DNA from: Actinoallomurus sp963823735
GTDB lineage: Bacteria; Actinomycetota; Actinomycetes; Streptosporangiales; Streptosporangiaceae
DNA: 64,000 bases
NCBI GenBank assembly: GCA_963823735.1
Contig: CAWGMO010000001.1
Span: 744,001 to 808,000, forward strand
Reading direction: 5' to 3'
Below are positions 53,090 to 60,463 of the stretch, piece after piece. The translations under genes were made by a program, and so were the position numbers. How positions within the stretch are numbered: the stretch's first letter is position 1; each line of letters starts with the position of its first letter. The notes below the pieces were generated by a model. It ran no database searches. It was not told the origin of the DNA and saw nothing but the letters and a program-made list of their open reading frames with translations.

Positions 53090-53149
53090 GTGTTTCTTCA
53101 CTTCTTGCAGGCTTTTTCCCAGTATGCCCCTTTCATGATGATCGGATAA
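53090..53149 (+). CDS. 19-codon hydrophobic micro-ORF with strong ribosome site
   Basis: AGAGGAGGAGG ends 4-5 bases before GTG 53090, an exceptional Shine-Dalgarno for this window. It opens a 19-codon frame ending TAA at 53147-53149: VFLHFLQAFSQYAPFMMIG. It has two aromatic-rich halves, no charged residue and only His as a polar ionisable group, so it should insert into membranes or bind a protein groove. It lies in an AT-rich gap between PfkB and an NB-ARC/TPR gene. Could be a type I-like toxin, a signalling peptide or a leader peptide; unproven. Confidence 0.45.
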   Translation: MFLHFLQAFSQYAPFMMIG

Positions 53150-53172
53150 CCTCCGTCATCGCTCTTGATAGA

Positions 53173-53199
53173 CCACCTCGCTGCCCCTCAGCGAGGTGG
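53173..53199 (-). terminator. hairpin at the end of the NB-ARC/TPR gene
   Basis: CCACCTCGCTG (53173-53183) pairs with CAGCGAGGTGG (53189-53199), a perfect 11-base stem overlapping the last codons and stop of the minus-strand gene. No T-tract, so function as terminator is probable rather than certain. Confidence 0.55.
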
Positions 53200-55308
53200 C
53201 ACCAAGCCGTCCAGCCGGGCTCTCACCCTGGCGTGTGCCGCGGTCTCGGTCTCTCCCAATAAGCGCAGGCATTCCTCGAAGTCGTGTCGTGCGTCGTTGG
53301 GTCGCCCAGTGCGTACCGCATGCTCTCCTAACGCTTCGAGAACCTCCGCGTGTCCGGTAGAGCTGCCCAACATCGTCATTGTCTTCCGTGCTGCATCCAG
53401 CTCACGGCGGGACATTTCATACGACCCGACCGCGCCGTACGCCCGCCCCAGCGCGATCTGTAGCCGCGCGCGGTTGTACGGGTCGTCCACGGTGAGGAGG
53501 TCGCGCGCCTGCTCCAGGTATGTCACCGCGTCGCCGGCGCGGTCTCCGGCGAGCAGGACGTTCGCGAGGTCGATGAGGGCGAGTGCCGCTTTGCGACCGG
53601 CGCCCAGCTCGCGGTAGAGCGCGCAGGCGGACAGGAACGCGCTGATCGCCGCGTCGCGGTCGTTCGTCGCCGCGTTGACCATGCCCAGTCTGCGCAGCGA
53701 GCCCGCCTCGCGTTCACGTTCGCCGAGATGGTGCCAGTGCCGCCGGGCGTCCTCGAAGTACGCGGCGGCCTCCTCCGTACGGCCGAAGCCGTGCATGCTG
53801 AGGCCTAGGCGGTTGAGCATCTTCGCCTCGGCGTACCGGTCCTCGCAGCGACGAGCGGCCGCGAGCCCGGCCTCTTCCACCTCGACCCGTTCGGCGTGGT
53901 GGCCTCGGTACAGGTAGAGCGCCCACATGGCGTCCGCGAGCTGCCAGGCGGTGGCGTCACGGCCCCGTTCGTACGCGGCCGTGATCGCGGCGCGGAGGTT
54001 GAGGCGTTCGGCCTCCATCCAGCCGAGGGCGGCTTCGGGGCCGCCGAAGTCGGTCGGTTCGGCGAGGGATGGTTCGGCGTCGCGCGGGAGTTCGCCGCGG
54101 TACGGCCGCAGCCGGCGTTCGGCCCTGGCGATCGTGGCGAGGTACCAGCCGAGGAGCCGGCGCAAAGCGGACTCCCGCAGCTCGGCGGGGTCTTCGGCCT
54201 GGCTCAGCTCCCGCGCGTGCAGGCGGATGAGGGAGTGGTGGAATCGGTACCGGCCGTGCGTGGTGTCGGTCAGGAGGTTCGCGTCGGTGAGGGCGCCCAG
54301 CAGGCTCCGCGCCTCGACCGCCGGTATGTCCGCGAGCGCCGCCGCCGCGTCACCGCCGAACGTGTCTCCGGGGACCGCACCGAGAAGCCGGTAGAGACGC
54401 GCGGTCTCGGCGCCGAGCGCCCGGTAGGAGATGTCCAGCGCGGACCGCACCACCATGTCGTCTCCGATCGCCAGCTCCGCCAGACGTCGCTGCTCTCCGG
54501 ACAGCGCGGCGACCATCTCGCCGAGCGGCCAGCTCGGGCGGGCGGCGAGGCGGGCCGCGGCGACGCTCAGCGCCAGCGGCAGGCGCGTGCACAGCGCGAC
54601 CAGCTCCTCGGCGGCCTCATGCTCGCGCCCCACCCGTTGATCGCCGAGTACGTCCGAGAGCAGGGCGATCCCGGCGTTCGTGTCGAGCCGATCGACATGG
54701 ACCCCGCGCGCCCCATGAGCCAGCAGCACACCGAGCCGATAGCGGCTCGTCACGATGGTGAAGCTTCCCGGCGACGCGGACAATAACGGTCGTACCTGCG
54801 CGGCAGTCATCGCATCGTCCAGCAGGACGAGGATCCGCCGTTCGTAGGTGACACTGCGGAACAACGACGCGCGCCGGGCGAACTCTCCCGGGATCATGTC
54901 GGCTGAGATCCCGAGCGAGAACAGGAAGTCCCCGAGTACGGCGTGGGGCGAGACGGGCGGGTCCGAGGTATGGCCGCCGAGGTCCGCGTACAACTGCCCG
55001 TCGGGGTAGTGCGACCGCGCTGCGTGGGCCCAGGACAGGGAGAGCGCCGTCTTTCCGACGCCCGCCGATCCGGTCACCAGAGCGGTGACCGAGGCGTCGG
55101 GGGCGCGGAGGGCGTTCAACGCCGCCAGGTCGGCCCGGCGATCGATCAGCCTCGGCTGCGGCGGCAGCTGGTTGGGCGGAGGGAGGGTCGGACGGTGAAC
55201 ATGTATGCCGCCATGGACATCACGAGCTTGTACGACGGGCCCGTGCACCGATCCGAACAGCGCGTTCCGGGTGGGTTCGGGTGAGCCGTGGCCGTCGTCC
55301 CGCTGCAT
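53188..55308 (-). CDS. NB-ARC/TPR protein (second, SARP-less)
   Basis: 706 residues from ATG 55308; in-frame starts at 55353 and 55371 are possible. The N-terminus carries SVHGPVVQARDVHGGIHVH, a motif frequent at the start of actinobacterial NLR-like proteins. It is followed by the P-loop VTGSAGVGKTALSLSWAHAA, RILVLLDDAMTAAQVRPLL, the GLPLA-type TRLPLALSVAAARLAARPSW, and about eight TPR repeats at ~400-700. It lacks a SARP DNA-binding domain, so it is a switch or sensor ATPase that presumably acts through a partner. The upstream operator copy at 55554-55573 is about 250 bases away. Confidence 0.85.
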   Translation of the reverse strand: MQRDDGHGSPEPTRNALFGSVHGPVVQARDVHGGIHVHRPTLPPPNQLPPQPRLIDRRADLAALNALRAPDASVTALVTGSAGVGKTALSLSWAHAARSHYPDGQLYADLGGHTSDPPVSPHAVLGDFLFSLGISADMIPGEFARRASLFRSVTYERRILVLLDDAMTAAQVRPLLSASPGSFTIVTSRYRLGVLLAHGARGVHVDRLDTNAGIALLSDVLGDQRVGREHEAAEELVALCTRLPLALSVAAARLAARPSWPLGEMVAALSGEQRRLAELAIGDDMVVRSALDISYRALGAETARLYRLLGAVPGDTFGGDAAAALADIPAVEARSLLGALTDANLLTDTTHGRYRFHHSLIRLHARELSQAEDPAELRESALRRLLGWYLATIARAERRLRPYRGELPRDAEPSLAEPTDFGGPEAALGWMEAERLNLRAAITAAYERGRDATAWQLADAMWALYLYRGHHAERVEVEEAGLAAARRCEDRYAEAKMLNRLGLSMHGFGRTEEAAAYFEDARRHWHHLGEREREAGSLRRLGMVNAATNDRDAAISAFLSACALYRELGAGRKAALALIDLANVLLAGDRAGDAVTYLEQARDLLTVDDPYNRARLQIALGRAYGAVGSYEMSRRELDAARKTMTMLGSSTGHAEVLEALGEHAVRTGRPNDARHDFEECLRLLGETETAAHARVRARLDGLVPPR

Positions 55309-55540
55309 CGTCACCAGCCCACACCTCGACCCGGTTCGGCTACTTAAGGGCATTATCACCGCATTGTCCATGGAGTTGCTATACACACAATGGACCGGAA
55401 ACCGCCACATCGCGCCTCCACCCAGCGCACTCCTCTCGTACGGTGACCGGGCTCACGCCTTCTATCCACTATTTCTCGCCCGCCGAGTTCGTTGTCACCC
55501 TCTTATTGGGCCACGCGATTTCGCCGTTGCGCCGACTCGG

Positions 55541-55573
55541 TGACGTTAACACAAGACGTCCCTAGACGTCCCT
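55541..55573. promoter_or_regulatory. operator copy A, GACGTC-CCTA-GACGTC
   Basis: TGACGTTAACACAAGACGTC followed by CCTAGACGTCCCT. Two perfect GACGTC palindromes (55555-55560 and 55565-55570) one helical turn apart. The whole 32-base block recurs at 56793-56825 with one change. It lies 109 bases before the double-GntR start. Confidence 0.75.
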
Positions 55574-55681
55574 GGTGTGTATGGATTCTCCGGCCTTGGC
55601 GGTTATCCACAGGCGGGTCTTGGGCTGTCGCGGGGCGGAAGGGGGTTGCGAGACTTGTGGTGGTCTTTGGGATTGGGGGGG

Positions 55682-56115
55682 ATGGTGGGTAAATACACTG
55701 CTTGGGGTGCCTATGCGGCCATTGCCGACATTCTGCGTAGACGGTTGGCGACTGAAGATCCCGGCACGCCTCTTCCGTCCGAGGCGACGCTGTGCGATGA
55801 GTTCGCCGTCGTTCGCAACACCATCCGCCGCGCACTCGCCACGCTTGAAGGCGAAGGCCTGATCGAGACATTGCCCGGCAAGGGGCGCGTCGTACGCGGC
55901 GACACCCCTGCTCAACACGAGTACCGGCGGATTGCCGCCGACCTTCGCACCCAGATCACGAGGGTGTCCTGGCCTCAGGCGACATGCTGCCGAGCGAGGC
56001 ATCGATCATGGGGGCGTACGGCGTGGCGCGCGGCACCGTACGCGCCGCCATGGCCGTTCTGGAGAGTGATGAACTGATCGAGACGCGTCCCGGAAAGGGG
56101 CGTCTCGTCCGTTAA
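55682..56115 (+). pseudogene. double GntR winged-HTH protein, one frameshift
   Basis: ATG 55682 follows GGGGGG. The first winged HTH is AYAAIADILRRRLATEDPG, PLPSEATLCDEFAVVRNTIR, EGEGLIETLPGKGRVVR. The second, after one missing G near 55962, is EYRRIAADLRTQITRG, LPSEASIMGAYGVARGTVR, LIETRPGKGRLVR, ending at TAA 56113-56115. It would be about 145 residues, two DNA-binding heads and no ligand domain. A dimer could bridge two sites such as the paired GACGTC repeats. The stop overlaps that of the convergent XRE gene by 3 bases. Confidence 0.8.
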
Positions 56116-56762
56116 CGGACGGGACGCGACAGGAGGGAGTCCGACCATATCCGCTCGAAGCTCTCCAGGTACGTGCCGGCGACATCGCCCTCTTCATCGT
56201 GTCGCATATGAAGAACGGGCGTACGCGAGGCGGGGATGCCATAGGCGTGAAGATTCACCAGGAGATCGGCGTCTCCTCTGTAGAGTGAGGCGAAGAGAGT
56301 CGTTTCATGGAGGCGAATCTCGGCTCGCACTTCTTGGAACAGTGCGACGGCATTTCGCATCTTCGCGACCTTCGATTCGTCCGGGCCGCCGAGCAGGATC
56401 CGCACGGACACGCCGCCGCGGGCCTTCTCCGCGAGAACACGCCGGATGTCGTCATCCTCGGCGAGGAACAACCCCGACGAGGCGAGGATGTCGATCCCCT
56501 TCTCCGCCTGCTCGAACAACCACCGCCACACCTCACGAGGCACGGACCACCGGTGCGCGTAGGACCCCTCGACCTGGACGAGAGGCCAGATCGACGCGGG
56601 GTCGACACCCAGGAACTCAGCCAGTTCGGAGCGTTGCCGCGCCTGCGGTCGCCCGCCTTCGAGCCAGCCCCGCACGGTCTTCGAATCGACCCCGAGGCGC
56701 CCGGCGACGTCCTGTTCGGTGATGCCGGCTTCCGTGAGGGCACGCTTCAAGACTTCGTTCAC
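56112..56762 (-). CDS. XRE-HTH protein with degenerate PLD-like domain (DUF5919-like), copy 1
   Basis: 216 residues; GTG 56762 has GGAGG at 7 bases. N-terminal Cro-like HTH: LTEAGITEQDVAGRLGVDSK, TVRGWLEGGRPQARQRSELA. The C-terminal ~150 residues show WRWLFEQAEKGIDILASSGL, VLAEKARGGVSVRILLGGP and LHETTLFASLYRGDADLLVN, a phospholipase-D-like fold in which the HxKx4D motif is lost. It is about 45% alike by eye to the protein at 57.1-57.8 kb. Operator copy B lies 31-63 bases upstream. Probably a DNA-binding sensor; no catalysis is expected. Confidence 0.8.
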   Translation of the reverse strand: MNEVLKRALTEAGITEQDVAGRLGVDSKTVRGWLEGGRPQARQRSELAEFLGVDPASIWPLVQVEGSYAHRWSVPREVWRWLFEQAEKGIDILASSGLFLAEDDDIRRVLAEKARGGVSVRILLGGPDESKVAKMRNAVALFQEVRAEIRLHETTLFASLYRGDADLLVNLHAYGIPASRTPVLHMRHDEEGDVAGTYLESFERIWSDSLLSRPVR

Positions 56763-56792
56763 TCGTGATCCTCCAAGCCACATGACCACGGG

Positions 56793-56825
56793 TGACGCTA
56801 ACACAAGACGTCCCTAGACGTCCCA
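56793..56825. promoter_or_regulatory. operator copy B, GACGTC-CCTA-GACGTC
   Basis: TGACGCTAACACAAGACGTC followed by CCTAGACGTCCCA. It differs from copy A at one base in the shared block and at the last position. GACGTC at 56807-56812 and 56817-56822. It lies upstream of XRE copy 1 on the minus strand, and with copy A it brackets the GntR/XRE pair as direct repeats 1252 bases apart. Confidence 0.75.
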
Positions 56826-57012
56826 TGGTTTGTCAGCAAGATGTCCCAGCTCAGAAGCGATCCTGCTGGGAGCGGAGGTGGCTCAGTCAGACGATCAGTT
56901 GCGAAGCCGGTACGCCTGGAGGACGCTCGGGACGACACACGAGCGGACGGTCACCTCGGCCGACGACGGGAGCCGGCGGGCGCCTCGGCGGCCCAGCGGG
57001 AGCGGGTGGGCA

Positions 57013-57064
57013 CCTCGGCCGCCGGTGCGAGCGAGTGCGCCTCGGCCGCCGGTGCGAGCGAGTG
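57013..57064. repeat. 27-base tandem repeat, two copies
   Basis: CCTCGGCCGCCGGTGCGAGC followed by GAGTG occurs at 57013-57037 and 57040-57064 with period 27, and a partial third copy follows. The surrounding 56826-57123 has no supported gene. In one plus frame the repeats encode Ser-Ala-Ala-Gly-Ala-Ser-Glu units. Confidence 0.7.
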
Positions 57065-57123
57065 GTCGCGTCGGCCGCCGACTGAGCTCCGTGCCCGTAC
57101 TGATCGCGGCCGGGCCATGTCGG

Positions 57124-57840
57124 TTATTCCGACGTTGGAATCGCGTCGTTCCAGACGCGCTCGAAGCTCTCCAGATAGGTGGCCACGGTCTCGCCTCCGG
57201 CTGTCCTGCGCAGGTGAAGAACGGGTGCCCGCGTCGGGGCCAGGCCGTACATCGGTGTGTTCACGAGCAACTCGTTGTCGGCTCGGTAGATCGAGCCGAA
57301 CGGCGAAGTGTGGAGCCGTAGCTCCACTCCGTCGATATCGCACAGAGGCCGGCACATCGCGAGAGCGTCGCGGATCCGCTCCGCCGCACTTTCGCGCCGG
57401 GCCGCTTCGTCGCTCTCGGGGTCTTCGAACAGGATCCGCACCCGTACGCCGGCCCGTGCCTTCTCTGTGAGGATCTTGCGGATGGCGCTGTCCTCAAGCG
57501 GGAAGAGGTCGTCGTAGACGAGTATCCCGATCTCGCGCTTGGCGCCTTCGAAGAGGCGTACCCACGAGTCCCAACCCACGGCGGAAAGCTGTGGATAGAG
57601 AGTGACGAGCTCGCTCTGGGACGCCTCGTTGACCTGTTTCGCGGAGGACGCGTTCGGCCACAGGTCCCTCTCGCTGAGACCGAGGAACGTCGCCGTCGCG
57701 AAGCGATGCCTCGCGTACGGCTCGCGATCCTGAGTGATCCAGCGCTCGACGGTCTTCGCGCTGATTTTGACCGCCTTGGCGAGATCGGCCACGGTGATTC
57801 CGCGTTCGAGCAACGCTGCTCGGAGCCGTTCGTTCGCCAT
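57124..57840 (-). CDS. XRE-HTH protein with degenerate PLD-like domain (DUF5919-like), copy 2
   Basis: 238 residues from ATG 57840. GGGGAG abuts the ATG, so either translation is leaderless or the ribosome site is atypical. HTH: ALLERGITVADLAKAVKISA, KTVERWITQDREPYARHRFA. C-terminal: WVRLFEGAKREIGILVYDDL, ILTEKARAGVRVRILFEDP, LHTSPFGSIYRADNELLVNT and VATYLESFERVWNDA. These match copy 1 at every landmark. Operator copy C lies 20-35 bases upstream. The pair with copy 1 and the double GntR forms a small regulatory module. Confidence 0.8.
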   Translation of the reverse strand: MANERLRAALLERGITVADLAKAVKISAKTVERWITQDREPYARHRFATATFLGLSERDLWPNASSAKQVNEASQSELVTLYPQLSAVGWDSWVRLFEGAKREIGILVYDDLFPLEDSAIRKILTEKARAGVRVRILFEDPESDEAARRESAAERIRDALAMCRPLCDIDGVELRLHTSPFGSIYRADNELLVNTPMYGLAPTRAPVLHLRRTAGGETVATYLESFERVWNDAIPTSE

Positions 57841-57857
57841 CTCCCCGACCGGATCGC

Positions 57858-57877
57858 AGGACGTCTTGGGACGTGAA
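57858..57877. promoter_or_regulatory. operator copy C, GACGTC-TTGG-GACGTG
   Basis: AGGACGTCTTGGGACGTGAA. One perfect GACGTC (57860-57865) and one with a single change (57870-57875), at the same 10-base spacing as copies A and B. It lies 20-35 bases upstream of the copy 2 start codon, where a promoter -10 would be, so binding should repress. Confidence 0.7.
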
Positions 57878-57971
57878 CACCCTAGTGAGGACCTCGCGAA
57901 CACGTCCAGTCATGTCGAAGATAGGGACGGGACGAGTATTGGAAACCGAGGTACGAATGGCGCCAAGGCAT

Positions 57972-58011
57972 AAAAAACGCGCTCTCCGGTGACCGTGGTC
58001 ACCGGCGCCCG
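57972..58011 (-). terminator. hairpin beside first tRNA-Ser remnant
   Basis: CCGGTGACC-GT-GGTCACCGG (57986-58005) inside a longer imperfect stem, with TAAAAAACG on the left giving a minus-strand U-tract. It corresponds to the hairpins at 59.5 and 60.9 kb that follow the other two tRNA-Ser sequences. Confidence 0.75.
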
Positions 58012-58020
58012 CAGGTAGTA

Positions 58021-58078
58021 CGGAGGCTCGGGGGATTTGAGCCCCGGATGGACGAGTAGCCCACACCGCACTAGCCGT
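58021..58078 (-). tRNA. tRNA-Ser remnant, 3' portion (copy 1)
   Basis: The sequence from the acceptor 3' strand through the T-arm, variable arm and anticodon stem matches the intact tRNA-Ser at 60922-61011 with about five differences (for example GGGGG for GGGG, GCCCC for ACCCC). The match ends in the anticodon loop. Past it the sequence is unrelated, and the 5' half cannot pair. Not a functional tRNA; most likely an attachment-site remnant of an integrated element. Confidence 0.8.
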
Positions 58079-58636
58079 TGGTCCAACGTCGTTCCGCCGA
58101 TCGTCGGCTTGGTAACGTCCACGTCTGCGCAGGTCCGCAGGCGTATTGCGAACGTCGCCGGACCTTGGCGCACTTCAACGACTGCGCCTGACCGCAGCCA
58201 GGGATGAGACCAGCGCTGAGACTGCCCGCACGGGTCCGTCTGCCGATGGCGCCCGCACAGGGTGGTCTACGCCCATACATACGTCCGCGCCCAGCGTCTG
58301 AAACGACGGGCTGGACGCGCTTTCGGTGGCCGTGGAACGGACCGTCGTGCCGGTCGGCGTCGGCTGGGTGCGGTCCGCTGTGGGGTGGTTTCTGGGGCAT
58401 GTCACGTGCCGGCGGCTCGGCACGAACGCGTCCGAGGTCATCGCTCGGCTGCGCGCTTTCCCCTGACGTGATGCCCTGAGGTGAAACGGCAGCTCCCCCT
58501 TGCTGAGAAGGGGGAGCCGATCTTCCCGTGGACTACCGCCCGCACTGTAGAGCAGGCCGCCGACGCACACGAGCACGAGCGCGGCGACCCCTGCCCCGCG
58601 CAGGAGCTGCGGCAGGAACGCTGTCGCTACCGCGTG
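58079..58636. other. remnant region without supported gene
   Basis: Directly beyond the first tRNA remnant is CGTTGGTCCAACG, a short inverted repeat. A plus-strand frame around 58330-58467 reads VERTVVPVGVGWVRSAVG, then LGTNASEVIARLRAFP and a stop, with good codon use but no start. It may be the 3' end of a decayed element gene. No domain is recognised. Confidence 0.4.
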
Positions 58637-58981
58637 TCAGTCCCAGTCTCGGTCCCATCGGTCTCGGTCGCGGCCTCGATCCCCTCGGTCCCGGTCACGG
58701 CCGCGGTTCCAGTCCCGGCTGCGTTCGCGGCCGCGATCCCGGCCGTAGTCGCGGCCGTAGTCACGGCCGTAGTCGCATACCCAGCGACCTCTGACCCAAC
58801 GGCACCGCTGGAGCAGGTTCGCTGCGCCGATCGTGCTGCCTGCCGCGTCGTGACGTGCGGCGGCGTTGATCCTGTTGGTGGTCGGGGTCGATGCGGTGGA
58901 CGCGCCCGCCGTGAGCGTGGTTCCCCCTGCGAATATCGAGGCAACGGACAGAGCAACGGCCATACGTTTCTGTGTTCTCAC
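58637..58981 (-). CDS. secreted protein with Arg-Asp repeats
   Basis: 114 residues; AGGAGG lies 8 bases before GTG 58981. A signal peptide (AVALSVASIFAGGTTLTAGA) is followed by a short region with a Cys pair (LLQRCRWVRGRWVCDYGRD). Then comes a charged tail of alternating Asp/Arg (GRDYGRDYGRDRGRERSRDW and on). The tail has nearly zero net charge and should be disordered. Unknown function; exported. It sits between two tRNA-Ser remnants, so it was probably carried in by the element. Confidence 0.7.
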   Translation of the reverse strand: MRTQKRMAVALSVASIFAGGTTLTAGASTASTPTTNRINAAARHDAAGSTIGAANLLQRCRWVRGRWVCDYGRDYGRDYGRDRGRERSRDWNRGRDRDRGDRGRDRDRWDRDWD

Positions 58982-59504
58982 GGAAGTGACCTCCTAAGAA
59001 CATATTGCCAGCATGAGCTGACCGGATTCTTTATCCACGTGGAGGAGCTGACAGAACTTGATCGTCGCGTCGTCGTCTACGACCGCGGGCATTCGAAATG
59101 CAGACTCCATCGATTGGCTTTCCCGTACCCCAATCACCAAAAACCCTACTATCACGCACTTTATGCGGGTTTTGCCTAAAACAGGCAGTCGATCTACGCA
59201 TTTCTTGCCAAGCCTAGGGCGTTCACCGCCTCCGAATGGATGACGACCTACCTCGACACGGTCTGCGAACGCCTCGTCCCTTCCAGGAAGATGGGCCTCA
59301 CACACACGACTACCAGAGCAAGACCTGCCTGTCTTTCGTCGAGCACCCTCCTGAAGCCGCGTGCGCTCACGGCGGCTTTGCGACGCGACAAGGTCGCTGG
59401 CAGAAGAAATGGCACACGCCTCGCTTTCCGAAGAACTGCCAAAAGTACCGGCACGAGGAGGATTGCCCAAACAACTACAAGAAGACGAGCGCGACTGGAG
59501 ATCA
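58982..59504. other. lower-GC remnant region
   Basis: About 520 bases of noticeably lower GC content. A minus-strand frame 59248-59505 (about 85 codons, TTG start) has a hydrophobic N-terminus (RLLVVVWAILLVPVLLAVLR) but no ribosome site. It could be a small membrane protein or a remnant. Nothing else is supported. Confidence 0.35.
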
Positions 59505-59543
59505 AAAACGCGCTCCCCGGGTGACAATGTCACCGGGGAGCGC
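59505..59543 (-). terminator. hairpin beside second tRNA-Ser remnant
   Basis: GCGCTCCCCGGGTGAC (59510-59525) pairs with GTCACCGGGGAGCGC (59529-59543) with one bulge; AAAAA on the left gives a minus-strand U-tract. A strong terminator, 8 bases past the tRNA-like 3' end. Confidence 0.85.
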
Positions 59544-59551
59544 GCAGGTCG

Positions 59552-59610
59552 TGCGGAGGCTCGGGGATTTGAACCCTGGATGGACGAGTAGTCCAAACCG
59601 CATTAGCAGT
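59552..59610 (-). tRNA. tRNA-Ser remnant, 3' portion (copy 2)
   Basis: 59 bases match the intact tRNA-Ser from the 3' end to the anticodon loop with only two differences (59579 and 59591). The remainder (TAGTCCATCGCCCTTTCGCC) is unlike the tRNA 5' half but resembles the corresponding flank of copy 1 (GGTCCAACGTCGTTCCGCC). The two flanks therefore come from related integrative elements. Not a functional tRNA. Confidence 0.85.
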
Positions 59611-59821
59611 TAGTCCATCGCCCTTTCGCCGAAGATCGCCGAGGTCCGGAGGTGTCCGTACCGGTGCGGATCATGGGCCGCATACGAGATGCCGCCGGAG
59701 CTCATCGTACGTTCGTGGACTGCGGCTGATCTCGCATGAATGAGCCCGCCTCTGAGACCAAGCGACTACAGCGGCCCACGGAGCCATGATGCTGACGACC
59801 GGGAGTCTGCAGCACTGCTGC

Positions 59822-60450
59822 TCATTGGTCGCGCCCCTTGTGGGCCTTCGTGGCCTTGCCGGACGGAGTCGTACAGGGCGCCTCACCGGTCGCGCCACAG
59901 CGCGGGCACGCGGCAGGTGCCGTGGCCGACTCGGTGACCGGCGCGGCGGCCGGTTCCGTGACCGGCTCCGTGACCGGCTCCGTGACCGGCTCCGTGGCCG
60001 ATTCGGCGGCCGATTCGGCGGCCGGTTCCGTGGCCGGCGCGGCGGCCGGTTCCGTGACCGTGACCGATTTGGCGGCCGGTTCAGTGACCGATTCCGTGGC
60101 CGACTTGGCGGCCGGTTCCGTGGCCGGCTCGGTTGCCGGTTCCGTGGCCAGCTCGCTGACCGGTTCGCTGACCGGTTCGGTGGCCGGTTCCGTGACCGGC
60201 TCGGTGACCAGTTCAGTGACCGGCTCAGTGGCCGGCTCGGCTCGGCCGGTTCCGTGGCCTGTTCGGGCTCTGGCGTCTCGTGGGCCGTGGACGGCGCGGG
60301 GCTTATGTCGTCGCTGTTCTGCTCGTTCGTTGCGTCGTCGGGCTGTGCCGGGGTGGGGTCGGCCGCTCCGTCGAGCGGGTGTTCGGTCGGGCGGGGGTCG
60401 CGGCCCGTCTTCTTTCGGATGTACGCCTTGGTGCGGTGGATGATCTTCAC
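59822..60450 (-). pseudogene. TEP-repeat protein with phage-type C-terminal zinc finger, one frameshift
   Basis: GTG 60450 starts MKIIHRTKAYIRKKTGRDPR, then an acidic Pro/Asp-rich part (EPEQATEPAEP). After one missing G near 60236 the frame continues as about 35 units of (A/V)TEP-type tetra- or pentapeptides (TEPVTEPVTEPAAAP and similar). It ends in CPRCGATGEAPCTTPSGKAT then KAHKGRDQ and TGA 59822-59824. The Cys-x2-Cys-GATGxPC-xxxx-GK-x5-H-x2-R ending is a small zinc finger typical of phage and ICE proteins. Without the correction the repeat would read as Arg/Pro/Asn-rich nonsense. The joined product is 209 residues. Confidence 0.75.
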
Positions 60451-60463
60451 GGTTGGGGGGCTC

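Noticed and set aside
55603..55611. TTATCCACA, a match to the DnaA box, as evidence for an origin
   Set aside because: A single box with no cluster, no dnaA/dnaN and no AT-rich unwinding element nearby.
58994..59596. 200-codon minus-strand frame
   Set aside because: It begins inside the tRNA-Ser remnant and its terminator, so cannot be a genuine start; no domain is seen.
58021..59610. Two further functional tRNA-Ser genes
   Set aside because: Their 5' halves cannot form acceptor, D or anticodon stems; only the 3' half is preserved.
59671..60235. Arg/Pro/Asn-rich repeat protein in the original frame
   Set aside because: The neighbouring frame gives regular TEP repeats and a zinc finger and joins the N-terminal part with one base; the Arg/Pro/Asn reading has no recognisable ending.
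59930..60240. CRISPR-like repeat array
   Set aside because: The short GGTTCCGTGACC-type repeats have no spacers and are explained by TEP-coding codon repetition.
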